64,000 nt of DNA from Deroplatys truncata (taxonomy: Eukaryota; Arthropoda; Insecta; Mantodea; Mantidae), in the NCBI GenBank assembly GCA_030765065.1, contig CM060985.1, positions 2,232,001-2,296,000 on the forward strand, read 5' to 3'. Below the pieces are notes generated by a model. That model did no database searches. It saw only the letters and a list, made by a program, of their open reading frames with translations, and was not told where the DNA came from. Position 1 is the stretch's first letter, and the number at the start of each line of letters is the position of its first letter. The translations under genes and the position numbers were made by a program. Positions 47,501 to 63,010 of this stretch are shown here, piece by piece.

Positions 47501-48014
47501 CTAATTAGTCGGTATACAGAGAAGGAAGACAAACATCACAGTGTAGTGCAGGGCAAGTAACTCCCAGCAATACGTTCAAGCATCAACTAATTAGTCGGTA
47601 TACAGAGAGGATATACAAACATCACAGTATAGTGCAGGGCAGGTAACTCGTAGCAACACATGCAAACGACAACTAATTAGTCGGTATACAGAGAGGATAT
47701 ACAAACATCACAGTATAGTGCAGGGCAGGTAACTCGTAGCAACACGTGCAAGCGTCAACTAATTAGTCGGTATACAGAGAGGGAAGACAAACGTCACAGT
47801 GCAGTGCAGGGCAAGTAACTCCCAGCAAAACTTCAAGCTTCAACTAAATACCCGGTACACAGAAAAGGAAGACAAACATCAAAGTGTAGTGCAGGGCAAG
47901 TAACTCCCAGCAATACGTGCAAGCGTCAACTAGTTAGTCGGTACACAGAATGGGAAGACAAACATCACAGTGTAGTGCAGGGCAAGTAAGTCCCAGCAAT
48001 ACTTGCAAGCATCA

Positions 48015-49008
48015 ACTTATTAGCCGGTAGAGAGAGGGTATAGAAACATCACAGTATAGTGCAGGGCAAGTAACTCCCAGCAATACTTGCAAGCATCAAC
48101 TAATTAGTCGGTATACAGAGAGGGTATACAAACATCTCAGCATAGTGCAGGGCAAATAACTCGCAGCTATACGTGCAAGCATCAACTAATTAGTCGGTAC
48201 ACAGAGAGGGTATACAAACATCAAAGTGTAGTTGAGGGCAATTACCTTCCAGCAATACGTGCAAGCATCAACTAATTAGTCGGTATACAGAGAGGATATA
48301 CAAACATCACAGTATAGTGTAGGGCAAGTAACTCCCAGCAATACGTGCAAGCATCAACTAATTAGCCGGTAGAAAGAGGATATACAAACATCACAGTAAA
48401 GTGCAGGGCAAGTAACTCCCAGGAATACGTGCAAGCATCAACTAATTAGCCGGTAGAGAGAGGATATACAAACATAACAGTATAGTGCAGGGCAAGTAAC
48501 TCCCAGCAATACTTGCAATCATTACTAATTAGCCGGTACACAGAGAGGGAATACAAACATCACAGTATAGTGCAGGGCACGTAACTCCCAGCAATACGTG
48601 CAAGCATCAACTAATAAGCCGGTATAGAGAGGATATACAAACATCACAGTGTAGTGCAGGGCAAGTAACTCCTAGCAATACGTGCAAGCATCAACAAATT
48701 AGCCCGTAGAGAGAGGGAATACAAACATCACAGTGTAGTGCAAGGCAAGTAACTCCCAGCAAGACGTGCAAGCATCAACTAATTAGCCGGTAGAGAGAGG
48801 ATATACAAATATCACACTATAGTGCAGGGCAAGTAACTCCCAGCAATACGTGCAAGCATCAACTAATTAGCCGGTACACAGAGAGGGAACACAAACATCA
48901 CAGTGTAGTGCAGGGCAAGTAAGTCACAGCAATACGTGCAAGCATCAACTAATTAGCCGGTAGAGAGAGGGAATACAAACATCACAATATAGTGCAAGGC
49001 AAGCAACT
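48015..49008 (+). repeat. Block A of a 14,996-bp-distant duplication in the 87-bp satellite
   Basis: Matches 63011-64000 at a constant offset of 14,996 bp. Anchors: cggtagagagagggtatag at 48025 and 63021; aacatctcagcatagtg at 48131 and 63127; caatacttgcaat then cattactaatt / gattactaatt near 48520 and 63516; atcacaatatagtg at 48981 and 63977. Only scattered substitutions are seen. Confidence 0.88.
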
Positions 49009-52000
49009 CCCAGCAATACGTGCAAGAATCCACTAATTAGCCGGTAGAGAGAGGGAATACAAACATCACAGTGTACTGAAGGGCAAGTAACTCCCAGCAA
49101 TACGTGCATCAACTAATTAGCCGGTAGAGAGAGGATATACAAACATCACAGTGTAGTGCAGGGCAAGTAACTCCCAGCAATACATGCAAGCATCAACTAA
49201 TTAGCCGGTAGAGAGAGTGAATACAAACATCACAGTGTAGTGGAGGGCAAGTAACTCCCAGCAATACCTACAAGCAACAACTAATTAGCCGGTAGAGAGG
49301 GGATATACAAATATCACAGTGCACTGCAGGCCAAGTAGCTCCCAGCAATACGTGCAAGCATCAACTAATTATTCGGTATACAGAGAGGGTATACAAACAT
49401 CACAGTGTAGTGCAGGGCAAGTAACTCCCAGTAATACGAGCAAGCGTAAACTAATTAGTCGGTAGAGAGAGGGTATGCAAATATCACAATGCAGTGCAGG
49501 GCAAGTAACTGCCAGAAATACCTGCAAGCATCAACTAATTAGTCGGTATACAGAGAGGGTATACAAACATCAGAGTGTATTGCAGGGCAAGTAACTCTCA
49601 GCAATACGTGCAAGCATCAACTAAATAGTCGGTATACAGAGAGGGTATACAAACATCACAGTGCAGTGCAGGGCAAGTAACTCCCAGCAATACGTGCAAG
49701 CATCAACTAATTATTCGGTAGAGAGAGGGTATACAAACAATACAGTATGGTGCAGTGCAAGCAATTCCCAGCAATACTTGCAAGCATCAACTAATTAGTC
49801 GGTATACAGAAAGGGTATACAAACATCACAGTATAATACAGGGCAAGTAACTCCCAGCAATACGTGCAAGCATCAACTAATTAGTCGGTACACAGAGAGG
49901 ATATACAAATATCACAGTATAGAACAGGGCAAGTATTTCCCAGCAATACTTGCAAGCATCAACTAATTAGACGGTATACAAAGAGGGTATACAAAAATCA
50001 CAGTGCAGTGCAGGCCAAGTAACTCCCAGCAATACGTGCAAGCATCAACGAATTAGCCGGTAGAGAGAGGGATTACAAATATCACAGTGTAGTGCAGGGC
50101 AGGTAAATACCAGCAATACGTGCAAGCATCAACTCATTAGCCGGTACACAGAGAGGGAATACAAACATCACAGTATAGTGCAGGGCAAGTAACTCCCAGC
50201 AATACGTGCAAGGAACAACTAATTAGCCGGTACACAGAGAGCGAACTCAAATATCACAGTGCAGTGCAGGGCAAATAACTCCCAGCAATACATGCAAGCA
50301 ACAACTAATTAGCCGGTAGAGAGAGGGAATACAAATATCACAGTGTAGTGCAGGGCAGTAACTCCCAGCAATACGTGCAAGCAACAACTAATTAGCCGGC
50401 AGAGAGAGGATATACAAACATCACAGTGTAGTGCAGGGCAAGTAACTCCCAGCAATACGTGCAAGCATCAACTAATTAGCCGGTAGAGAGAGGATATACA
50501 AACATAACAGTGTAGTGCAGGGCAAGTAACTCCCAGCAATGCGTGCAAGCATCAACTAATTAGCCGGTAGAGAGATGATATACAAACATCACAGTGTAGT
50601 GCAGGGCAAGTAACTCCCAGCATTACGTGCAAGCATCAACTAATTAGCCGGTAGAGAGACGATATACAAACATCACAGTGTAGTGCAGGGCAAGTAACTC
50701 CCAGAGATAAATGCAAGCATCAACTAATTAGCCGGTAGAGAGAGGATATACAAACATCACAGTGTAGTGCAGGGCAAGTAACTCCCAGGAATACGTGCAA
50801 GCACCAACTAATTATCCGGTACACAGAGAGGGAACACAAACATCACAGTGTAGTGCAGGGCAAGTAACTCCCAGCAATACGTGCAAGCATTAACTAATTA
50901 GCCGTTAGATAGAGGATATACAAACATCACAGTGTAGTGCAGGGAAAGTAACTCCCAGCAATACGTGCAAGCATCAACTAATTAGTCGGTATACAGAGAG
51001 GGTATACAAACATCACAGTGCAGTGCAGGGCAAGTAACTCCCAGCAATACGTGCAAGCATCAACTAATTAGTCGGTAGAGAGGGTATACAAACATCACAG
51101 TGCAGTGCAGGGCAAGTAACTCCTTTCGATACGTGCAAGCATCAACTAATTAGTCGGTAGAGAGAGGGTATACAAACAATACAGTATAGTGCAGTGCAAG
51201 CAATTCCCAGCAATACGTGCAAGTATCAACTAATTAGTCGGTATAAAGATAGGGTATACAAACATCACAGTCTAGTGCAGTGCAAGCAATTCCCAACAAT
51301 ACGTGCAAGCATCAACTAATTAGTCGGTATTCGGAGAGGGAATACAAGCATCACAGTATAGTGCAGGGCAAGTAACTCCCAGCAATACTTGCAAGCTTTA
51401 ACTAATTAGTCGGTACACAGAGAGGATATGCAAATATCACAGTATAGAGCAGGGCAAGTATTTCCCTGCAATACTTGCGCGCATCAACTAATTAGACGGT
51501 ATACAAAGAGGGTATACAAAAATCACAGTGCAGCGCTGGCCAAGTAACTCCCAACAATACGTGCAAGCGTCAACTAATTAGTCGGTATACAGAGAGGATA
51601 TGCAAATATCACAGTATAGAGCAGGGCAAGTATTTCCCTGCAATACTTGCACGCATCAACTAATTCGACGGTATACAAAGAGTGTATACAAAAATCACAG
51701 TGCAGTGCAGGCCAAGTAACTCCCAACAATACGTGCAAGCGTCAACTAATTAGTCGGTATACAGAGAGGATATGCAAAAATCACAGTATAGTGCAGGCCA
51801 AGTAACTCCCAACAATACGTGCAAGCATCAACTAATTAGTCGGTACACAGAGAGGATATGCAAATATCACAGTATAGAGCAGGGCAAGTATTTCCCTGCA
51901 ATACTTGCACGCATCAACTAATTAGACGGTATACAAAGAGGGTATACAAAAATCACAGTGCAGTGCAGGCCAAGTAACTCCCAACAATACGTGCAAGCGG

Positions 52001-53996
52001 CAACTAATTAGTCGGTATACAGAGAGGATATGCAAACATCACAGTAGAGTGCAGGGCAAGTAACTCCCAGCAATACTTGCAAGCTTTAACTAATTAGTCG
52101 GTATACAGAGAGGGAATACAATTATCACAGTGTAGTGCAGGGCAAGTAACTCCCAGCAATACGTGCAAGCATCAACTAATTAGTCGGTATACAGAGAGGG
52201 TATACAAACATCTCAGTGCAGTGCAGGGCAAGCAATTCCCAGCGATACGTGCAAGCAACAACTAATTAGCCGGTAGACAGAGGGAATACAAACATCACAG
52301 TGTAGTGCAGGGCAAGTAACTCCCAGCAATAAGTGCAAGCATCAACTAATTAGTCGGTAGCGAAAGCGAATACAAACATCACAGTGTAGTGCAAGGCAGG
52401 TAACTCCCAGCAACACGTGCAAGTGTAAACTAATTAGTCAGTAGAGAGTGGGTGTACAAATATTACAGTGCAGTGCAGGGCAAGTAACTCCCAGAAATAC
52501 CTGCAAGCATAAACTATTTAGTCGGTATATAGAGAGGGTATACAAACATCAGAGTGTAGTGCAGGGCAAGTAACTCCCAGCAATACGTGCAAGCATCAAC
52601 TAATTAGTCGGTATAACGAGAGGGTATGCAAATATCACAGTATAGACCAGGGCAAGTATTTCCCAGCAATACTTGCAAGCATCAACTAATTAGACGGTAT
52701 ACAGAGAGGATAGGCAAACATCACAGTAGAGTGCAGGGCAAGTAACTCCCAGCAATACTTGCAAGCTTTAACTAATTAGTCGGTATACAGAGAGGGAATA
52801 CAAATATCACAGTGTAGTGCAGGGCACGTAACTCCCAGCAATACGTGCAAGCGTCAACTAATTAGTCGGTATACCGAGAGGGTATGCAGACATCACAGTA
52901 TAGTGCAGGGCAAGTATTTCGCAGCAATACGTGCAAGCATCAACTAATTAGTCGGTATACAGAGAGGGTATACAAACATCTCAGTGCAGTGCAGGGCAAG
53001 CAATTCCCAGCGATACGTGCAAGCAACAACTAATTAGCCGGTAGAGAGAGGGAATACAAACATCACAGTGTAGTGCAGGGCAAGTAACTCCCAGGAATAC
53101 GTACAATCATCAACTAATTAGCCGGTACACAGAGAGGGAACACAAACATCACTGTGTAGTGAAGCGCAAGTAACTCCCAGCAATACTTGCAAGCATCAAC
53201 TAATTAGCCGGTACACAGAGAGGGTATACAAACATCACAGTATAGTGCAGGGCAAGTAGCTCCCAGCAATACGTGAAAGCATCAACTAATTAGCCGGTAG
53301 AGAGAGGGAATACAAACATCACAGGGTAGTGCAGGGCAATTAATTCCCAGCAATACGTGCAAGCATCAACTAATTAGCCGGTACACAGAGAGGGAACTCA
53401 AATTTTACAGTGCAGAGCAGGGCAAGTAACTCCCAGCAATACGTGAAAGCATCAACTAATTAACCGGTACAGAGAAGGAATACAAACATCACAGTGTAGT
53501 GCAGGGCAATTAACTCCCAGGAATACGTGCAAGCATCAACTAATTAGCCGGTACACAGAGAGGGAACTCAAATTACACAGTGCAGTGCAGGGCAAGTAAC
53601 TCCCAGCAATACGTGCAAGCATCAACTAATTAGCCGGTAGAGAGAGAGGGAATACAAACATCACAGTATAGTGCAGGGCAAGTAACTCCCAGCAATACGT
53701 GCAAGCATCAACTAATTAGCCGGTACACAGAGAGGGAACACAAACATCACAGTGTAGTGCAGGGCAATTAACTCCCAGCAATACGTGCAAGCATCAACTA
53801 ATTAGCCGGTACACAGAGAGGGAACTCAAATTACACAGTGCAGTGCAGGGCAAGTAACTCCCAGCAATACGTGAAAGCATCAATTAATTAACCGGTACAG
53901 AGAGGGAATACAAACATCACAGTGTAGTGCAGGGCAATTAACTCCCAGCAATACGTGCAAGCATCAAATAATTAGCCGGTACACAGAGAGGGAACT

Positions 53997-54800
53997 CAAA
54001 TTACACAGGACGTGCAGGGCAAGTAACTCCCAGCAATACGTGCAAGCATCAACTAATTAGTCGGTATACAAAGGGGGTATACAAAAATCACAGTATAGTG
54101 CAGGGCAAGTAACTCCCGGCAATTCTTGCAAGCATCACCTAATTAGTCGGTATACAAAGAGGGTATACAAAAATCACAGTGCAGTGCAGGCCAAGTAACT
54201 CCCAGCAATACGTGCAAGCGTCAACTAATTAGTCGGTATACAAAGAGGGTATACAAAAATCACAGTGCACTGCAGGCCAAGTAACTCCCAGCAATACCTG
54301 CAAGCATCAACTAATTAGACGGTATACAAAGAGGGTATACAAAAATCACAGTATAGTGCAGGGTAACTAACTCCCAGCAATTCTTGCAAGCATCAACTAA
54401 TTAGTCGGTATACAAAGAGGGTATACAAAAATCACAGTGCAGTGCAGGCCAAGTAACTCCCAGCAATACGTGCAAGCGTCAACTATATAGTCAGTATACA
54501 GAGAGGATATGCAAACATCACAGTAGAGTGCAGGGCAAGTAACTCCCAGCAATACTTGCAAGCTTTAACTAATTAGTCGATATATAGAGAGGGAATACAA
54601 ACATCACAGTGTAGTGCAGGGAAAGTAACTCCCAGCAATACGTGCAAGCGTCAACTAATTAGTCGGAATACAGAGAGGGTATACAAACATCTCAGTGCAG
54701 TGCAGGGCAAGCAATTCCCAGCGATACGTGCAAGCAACAACTAATAAGCCGGTAGACAGAGGGAAGACAAATATCACAGTGTAGTGCAGGGCAAGTAACT
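53997..54800 (+). repeat. Higher-order block, copy 1 of 3, in the 87-bp satellite
   Basis: Starts with the rare variant caaattacacaggacgtgca and runs through a series of tatacaaagagggtatac units to the tagacagaggg unit near 54750. The same ordered series follows at 57071 (offset 3074). Confidence 0.8.
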
Positions 54801-57070
54801 CCCAGCAATACGTGCAAGCATCAACTAATTAGTCGGTAGCGAAAGCGAATACAAACATCACAGTGTAGTGCAGGGCAGGTAACTCCCAGCAACACGTGCA
54901 AGCGTCAACTAATTAGTCGGTATACAGAGAGGATATGCAAAAATCACAGTAGAGTGCAGGGCAAGTAACTCCCAGTAATACTTGCAAGCTTTAACTAATT
55001 AGTTCGTATACAGAGAGGGAATACAAACATCACAGTGTAGTGCAGGGCAAGTAACTCCCAGCAATACGTGCAAGCGTCAACTAATTAGTCGGTATACCGA
55101 GAGGGTATGCAGACATCACAGTATAGTGCAGGGCAAGTAACTCCCAGCAATACGTGCAAGCATCAACTAATTAGTCGGTAGCGAAAGCGAATACAAACAT
55201 CACAGTGTAGTGCAGGGCAGGTAACTCCCAGCAACGCGTGCAAGCGTAAACTAATTAGTCGGTAGAGAGTGGGTATACAAATATCACAGTGCAGTGCAGG
55301 GTATGTAACTCCCAAAAATACCTGCAAGCATCAACTAATTAGTCGGTATACAGAGAGGGTATACAAACATCAGAGTGTAGTGCAGGGCAAATAACTCCCA
55401 GCAATACGTGCAAGCATCAACTAATTAGTCGGTATACAGAGAGGGTATACAAACATAACAGTGCAGTGCAGGGCAAGTAACTCCCAGCAATACGTGCAAG
55501 CATCAACTAATTAGTCGGTAGAGGGAGGGTATACAAACAATACAGTATAGTGCAAGGCAAGCAATTCCCAGCAATACGTGCAAGTATCAACTAATTAGTC
55601 GGAATAAAGAGAGGGTATACAAACATCACAGTCTAGTGCAGTGCAAGCAATTCCCAGCAATACGTGCAAGCATCAACTAATTGGTCGGTATTCGGAGAGG
55701 GAATACAAACATCACAGTGCAGTGTAGGGCAAGTAACACCCAGTAATACGTGCAAGCATCAACTAATTGGTCGGTATTCGGAGAGGGAATACAAACATCA
55801 CAGTGCAGTGCAGGGCAAGTAACTCCCAGCAATTCATGCTTGCATCAACTAATTAGTCGGTATACAGAGAGGGTATACAAACAATACAGTATAGTGCAAG
55901 GCAAGCAATTCCCAGCAATACGTACAAGCATCAACTAATTGGTCGGTATTCGGAGAGGGAATACAAGCATCACAGTATACTGCAGGGCAAGTAACTCCCA
56001 GCAATTCATGCTAGCATCAACTAATTAGTCGGTATACAGAGAGGGTATACAAACATCACAGTATAGTTCAGGGCAAGTAACTCCCAGCAATACCTGCAAG
56101 CATCAACTAATCAGTCGGTACACAGAGAGGATATGCAAATATCACAGTATAGAGCAGGGCAAGTATTTCCCAGCAATACTTGCAAGCATCAACTAATTAG
56201 ACGGTATACAAAGAGGGAATACAAAAGTCACAGTGCAGTGCAGGCCAAGCAATTCCCAGCGATTCGTGCAAGCAACAACTAATTAGCCGGTAGACAGAGG
56301 GAATACAAACATCACAGTGTAGTGCAGGGCAAGTAACTCCCAGCAATACGTGCAAGCATCAACTAATTAGTCGGTAGCGAAAGCGAATACAAACATCACA
56401 GTGTAGTGCAAGGCAGGTAACTCCCAGCAACACGTGCAAGCGTAAACTAATTAGTCGGTAGAGAGTGGGTGTACAAATATTACAGTGCAGTGCAGGGCAA
56501 GTAACTCCCAGAAATACCTGCAAGCATCAACTAATTAGTCGGTATACAGAGAGGGTATACAAACATCAGAGTGTGGTGCAGGGCAAGTAACTCCCAGCAA
56601 TACGTGCAAGCATCAACTAATTAGTCGGTATACAGAGAGGGTATACAAACATCACAGTATAGTGCAGGGCAAGTAGCTCCCAGCAATACGTGCAAGCATC
56701 AACTAATTAGTCGGTAGAGCAAGCGAATACAAACATCACAGTGTAGTGCAGGGCAAGTCGCTCCCAGGAATACGTACAATCATCAAATATTTAGCCGGTA
56801 CACAGAGAGGGAACACAAACATCACTGTGTAGTGAAGCGCAAGTAACTCCCAGCAATACTTGCAAGCATCAACTAATTAGCCGGTACACAGAGAGGGTAT
56901 ACAAACATCACAGTATAGTGCAGGGTAGTAGCTCCCAGCAATACGTGAAAGCATCAACTAATTAGCCGGTAGAGAGAGGGAATACAAACATCACAGTGTA
57001 GTGCAGGGCAATTAACTCCCAGCAATACGTGCAAGCATCAACTAATTAGCCGGTACACAGAGAGGGAACT

Positions 57071-57850
57071 CAAATTACACAGGACGTGCAGGGCAAGTAA
57101 CTCCCAGCAATACGTGCAAGCATCAACTAATTAGTCGGTATACAAAGAGGGTATACAAAAATCACAGTATAGTGCAGGGCAAGTAACTCCCAGCAATTCT
57201 TGCAAGCATCAACTAATTAGTCGGTATACAAAGAGGGTATACAAAAATCACAGTGCAGTGCTGGCCAAGTAACTCCCAGCAATACGTGCAAGCGTCAACT
57301 AATTAGTCGGTATACAAAGAGGGTATACAAAAATCACAGTGCAGTGCAGGCCATGTAACTGCCAGCAATACTTGCAAGCATCAACTAATTAGACGGTATA
57401 CAAAGAGGGTATACAAAAATCACAGTATAGTGCAGGGTAAGTAACTCCCAGGAATTCTTGCAAGCATCAACTAATTAGTCGGTATACAAAGAGGGTATAC
57501 AAAAATCACAGTGCAGTGCAGGCCAAGTAACTCCCAGCAATACGTGCAAGCGTCAACTATATAGTCAGTATACAGAGAGGATATGCAAACATCACAGTAG
57601 AGTGCAGGGCAAGTAACTCCCAGCAATACTTGCAAGCTTAAACTAATTAGTCGGTATATAGAAAGGGAATACAAACATCACAGTGTAGTGCAAGGAAAGT
57701 AACTCCCAGCAATACGTGCAAGCGTCAACTAATTAGTCGGAATACAGAGAGGGTATACAAACATCTCAGTGCAGTGCAGGGCAAGCAATTCCCAGCGATA
57801 CGTGCAAGCAACAACTAATTAGCCGGTAGACAGAGGGAAGACAAACATCA
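57071..57850 (+). repeat. Higher-order block, copy 2 of 3
   Basis: caaattacacaggacgtgca at 57071, followed by the same ordered variants as at 53997, including actatatagtcagtatac near 57555 and cattcccagcgatacg-like ttcccagcgatacg near 57788. Confidence 0.8.
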
Positions 57851-60800
57851 CAGTGTAGTGCAGGGCAAGTAACTCCCAGCAATACGTGCAAGCATCAACT
57901 AATTAGTCGGTAGCGAAAGCGAATACAAACATCACAGTGTAGTGCAGGGCAGGTAACTCCCAGCAACACGTGCAAGCGTAAACTAATTAGTCGGTAGAGG
58001 GTTGGTATACAAATATCACAGTGCAGTGCAGGGTATGTAACTCCCAGAAATACCTGCAAGCATCAACTAATTAGTCGGTATACAGAGAGGGTATACAAAC
58101 ATCAGAGTGTAGTGCAGGGCAAGTAACTCCCAGCAATAGGTGCAAGCATCAACTAATTAGTCGGTAGAGAGAGGGTATACAAACATTACAGTGCAGTGCA
58201 GGGCAAGTAACTCCCAGCAATAGGTGCAAGCATCAACTAATTAGTCGGTAGAGAGAGGGTATACAAACATCACAGTGCAGTGCAGGGCAAGTAACTCCCA
58301 GCAATAGGTGCAAGCATCAACTAATTAGTCGGTAGAGAGAGGGTATACAAACATTACAGTATAGTGCAAGGCAAGCAATTCCCAGCAATACGTGCAAGTA
58401 TCAACTAATTAGTCGGAATAAAGAGAGGGTATACAAACATCACAGTCTAGTGCAGTGCAAGCAATTCCCAGCAATACGTGCAAGCATCAACTAATTGGTC
58501 GGTATTCGGAGAGGGAATACAAGCATCATAGTATAGTGCAGGGCAAGTAACTCCCAGCAATTCTTGCTAGCATCAACTAATTAGTCGGTACACAGAGAGG
58601 ATATGCAAATATCACAGTATAGAGCAGGGCAAGTATTTCCCAGCAATTCTTGCAAGCATCAACTAATTAGACGGTATACAGAGAGGGAATACAAACGTCA
58701 CAGTATAGAGCAGGGCAAGTAACTCCCAGCAATTCATGCTAGCATCAACTAATTAGTCGGGACACAGAGAGGATATGCAAATATCACAGTATACTGCAGG
58801 GCAAGTAACTCCCAGCAATTCTTGCAAGCATCAACTAATTAGACGGTATACAGAGAGGGAATACAAACGTCACAGTATAACTCAGGGCAAGTAACTCCCA
58901 GCAATACGTGCAAGCATCAACTAATTAGTCGGAACACAGAGAAGATATGCAAATATCACAGTATAGAGCAGGGCAAGTATTTCCCAGCAATACTTGCAAG
59001 CATCAACTAATTAGACGGTATACAAAGAGGGTATACAAAAATCACAGTGCAGTGCAGGCCAAGTAACTCCCAGCAATACGTGCAAGCATCAACTAATTAG
59101 TCGGAACACAGAGAAGATATGCAAACATCACAGTATAGAGCAGGGCAAGTAACTCCCAGCAATTCTTGCAAGCATCAACTCATTAGACGGTATACAGAGA
59201 GGGAATACAAACGTCACAGTATAATTCAGGGCAAGTAACTCCCAGCAATACGTGCAAGCATCAACTAATTAGTCGGAACACAGAGAAGATATGCAAATAT
59301 CACAGTATAGAGCAGGGCAAGTATTTCCCAGCAATACTTGCAAGCATCAACTAATTAGACGGTATACAAAGAGGGTATACAAAAATCACAGTGCAGTGCA
59401 GGCCAAGTAACTCCCAGCAATACGTGCAAGCGTCAACTAATTAGTCGGTATACAGAGAGGATATGCAAACATCACAGTAGAGTGCAGGGTAAGTAACTGC
59501 CAGCAATACTTGCAAGCTTTAACTCATTAGTCGGTATACAGAGAGGGAATACAAATATCACAGTGTAGTGCAGGGCAAGTAACTCCCAGCAATACGTGCA
59601 AGCGTCAACTAATTAGTCGGTATACCGAGAGGGTATGTAGACATCACAGTATAGTGCAGGGCAAGTAACTCCGAGCAATACGTGCAAGCATCAACTAATT
59701 AGTCGGTAGAGAGAGCGAATACAAACATCACAGTGTAGTGCAGGGCAATTAACTCCCAGCAATACGTGCAAGCATCAACTAATTAGCCGGTACACAGAGA
59801 GGGAACTCAAATTACACAGTGCAGTGCAGGGCAAGTAACTCCCAGCAATACGCGAAAGCATCAATTAATTAACCGGTACAGAGAGGGAATACAAACATCA
59901 CAGTGTAGTGCAGGGCAATTACCTACCAGCAATACGTGCAAATATCAACTAATTAGCCGGTACACAGAGAGGGAACTCAAATTACACAGTGCAGTGCAGG
60001 GAAAGTAACTCCCAGCAATACGTGCAAGCATCAACGAATTAGCCGGTAGAGAGAGGGATTACAAATATCACAGTGTAGTGCAGGGCAGGTAAATCCCAGC
60101 AATACGTGCAAGCATCAACTCATTAGCCGGTACACAGAGAGGGAATACAAACATCACAGTATAGTGCAGGGCAAGTAACGCCGAGCAATACGTGCAAAAA
60201 ACAACTAATTAGCCGGTACACAGAGAGGGAACTCAAATATCACAGTGCAGTGCAGGGCAAATAACTCCCAGCAATACGTGCAAGCAACAACTAATTAGCC
60301 GGTAGAGAGAGGGAATACAAATATCACAGTGTAGTGCAGGGCAAGTAACTCCCAGCAATACGTGCAAGCAACAACAAATTAGCCGGTAGAGAGAGGATAT
60401 ACAAACATCACAGTGTAGTGCAGGGCAAATAACTCCCAGCAATACATGCAAGCAACAACTAATTAGCCGATAGAGATAGGGAATACAAACATCACAGTGT
60501 AGTGCAGGGCAAGTAACTCCCAGCAATACCTTCAAGCAACAACTAGTTAGCCGGTAGAGAGGGGATATACAAATATCACAGTGCATTGCAGACCAAGTAA
60601 CTCCCAGCAATACGTGCAAGCTTCAACTAATTAGTCGGTATACAGAGAGGGTATACAAACATCACAGTATAGTGCAGGGCAAGTCGCTCCCAGGAATACG
60701 TACAATCATCAAATATTAGCCGGTACACAGAGAGGGAACTCAAATTACACAGTGCAGTGCAGGGCAAGTATCTCCCAGCAATACGTGAAAGCATCAATTA

Positions 60801-60910
60801 ATTAACCGGTACAGAGAGGGAATACAAACATCACAGTGTAGTGCAGGGCAATTAACTCCCAGCAATACGTGCAAGCATCAACTAATTAGCCGGTACACAG
60901 AGAGGGAACT

Positions 60911-61760
60911 CAAATTACACAGGAAGTGCAGGGCAAGTAACTCCCAGCAATACGTGCAAGTATCAACTAATTAGTCGGTATACAAAGAGGGTATACAAAA
61001 ATCACAGTATAGTGCAGGGCAAGTAACTCCCAGCAATTCTTGCAAGCATCAACTAATTAGACGGTATACAAAGAGGGTATACAAAAATCACAGTATAGTG
61101 CAGGGCAAGTAACTCCCAGCAATTCTTGCAAGCATCAACTAATTAGTCGGTATACAAAGAGGGTATACAAAAATCACAGTGCAGTGCTGGCCAAGTAACT
61201 CCCAGCAATACGTGCAAGCGTCAACTAATTAGTCGGTATACAAAGAGGGTATACAAAAATCACAGTGCAGTGCAGGCCAAGTAACTCCCAGCAATACTTG
61301 CAAGCATCAACTAATTAGACGGTATACAAAGAGGGTATACAAAAATCACAGTATAGTGCAGGGTAAGTAACTCCCAGCAATTCTTGCAAGCATCAACTAA
61401 TTAGTCGGTATACAAAGAGGGTATACAAAAATCACAGTGCAATGCAGGCCAAGTAACTCCCAGCAATACGTGCAAGCGTCAACTATATAGTCAGTATACA
61501 GAGAGGATATGCAAACATCACAGTAGAGTGCAGGGCAAGTAACTCCCAGCAATACTTGCAAGCTTTAACTAATTAGTCGGTATATAGAGAGGGAATACAA
61601 ACATCACAGTGTAGTGCAGGGAAAGTAACTCCCAGCAATACGTGCAAGCGTCAACTAATTAGTCGGTATACAGAGAGGGTATACAAACATCTCAGTGCAG
61701 TGCAGGGCAAGCAATTCCAAGCGATACCTGCAAGCAACAAATAATTAGCCGGTAGAGAGA
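60911..61760 (+). repeat. Higher-order block, copy 3 of 3
   Basis: caaattacacaggaagtgca at 60911, 3840 bp after copy 2, with the same variant order but one additional unit near 61060-61140. Confidence 0.8.
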
Positions 61761-63010
61761 GGGAATACAAATATCACAGTGTAGTGCAGGGCAAGTAACT
61801 CCCAGCAATACGTGCAAACATCAACTAATTAGTCGGTAGAGAAAGCGAATACAAATATCACAGTGTAGTGCAGGGCAAGTAACTCCCAGGAATAAGTACA
61901 ATCATCAACTAATTAGCCGGTACACAGAGAGGGAACACAAACATCACTGTGTAGTGAAGCGCAAGTAACTCCCAGCAATACTTGCAAGCATCAACTAATT
62001 AGCCGGTACACAGAGAGGGTATACAAACATCACAGTATAGTGCAGGGCAAGTAGCTCCCAGCAATACGTGAAAGCATCAACTAATTAGCCGGTAGAGAGA
62101 GGGAATACAAACATCACAGTGTAGTGCAGGGCAATTAACTCCCAGCAATACGTGCAAGCATCAACTAATTAGCCGGTACACAGAGAGGGAACTCAAATTA
62201 CACAGTGAAGTGCAAGTAACTCCCAGCAATACGTGAAAGCATCAACTAATTAGCCGGTAGAGAGAGAGGGAATACAAACATCACAGTATAGTGCAGGGCA
62301 AGTAACTCCCAGCAATACGTGCAAGCATCAACTAATTAGCCGGTACACAGAGAGGGAACACAAACATCACAGTGTAGTGCAGGGCAAGTAACTCCTAGCC
62401 ATACGTGCAAGCATCAACTAATTAGCCGGTAGAGAGAGAGGGAATACAAACATTACAGTATAGTGCAGAGCAAGTAACTCCCAGCAATACGTGCAAGCAT
62501 CAACGAATTAGCCGGTAGAGAGAGGGATTACAAATATCACAGTGTAGTGCAGGGCAGGCAAATCCCAGCAATACGTGCAAGCATCAACTCATTAGCCGGT
62601 ACGCAGAGAGGGAATACAAACATCACAGTATAGTGCAGGGCAAGTAACTCCCAGCAATACGTGCAAGGAACAACTAATTAGCCGGTACACAGAGAGGGAA
62701 CTCAAATATCACAGTGCAGTGCAGGGCAAATAACTCCCAGCAATACGTGCAAGCAACAACTAATTAGCCGGTAGAGAGAGGGAATACAAATATCACAGTG
62801 TAGTGCAGGGCAAGTAACTCCCAGCAAAACGTGCAAGCAACAACTAATTAGCCGGTAGAGAGAGGATATACAAACATCACAGTGTAGTGCAGGGCAAGTA
62901 ACTCCCAGCAATACGTGCTAGCATCAACTAATTAGCCGGTAGAGAGAGGATATACAAACATTACAGTGTAGTGCAGGGCAGGTAACTCCCAGCAATGCGT
63001 GCAAGCATCA

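Noticed and set aside
41280..62911. Long frames in the 87-bp satellite (146 codons plus strand at 41280; 128 codons minus strand at 60233-60619)
   Set aside because: 87 bp is 29 codons, so stop-free units give long frames. They lapse whenever an 85-bp unit occurs and have no composition beyond the repeat.
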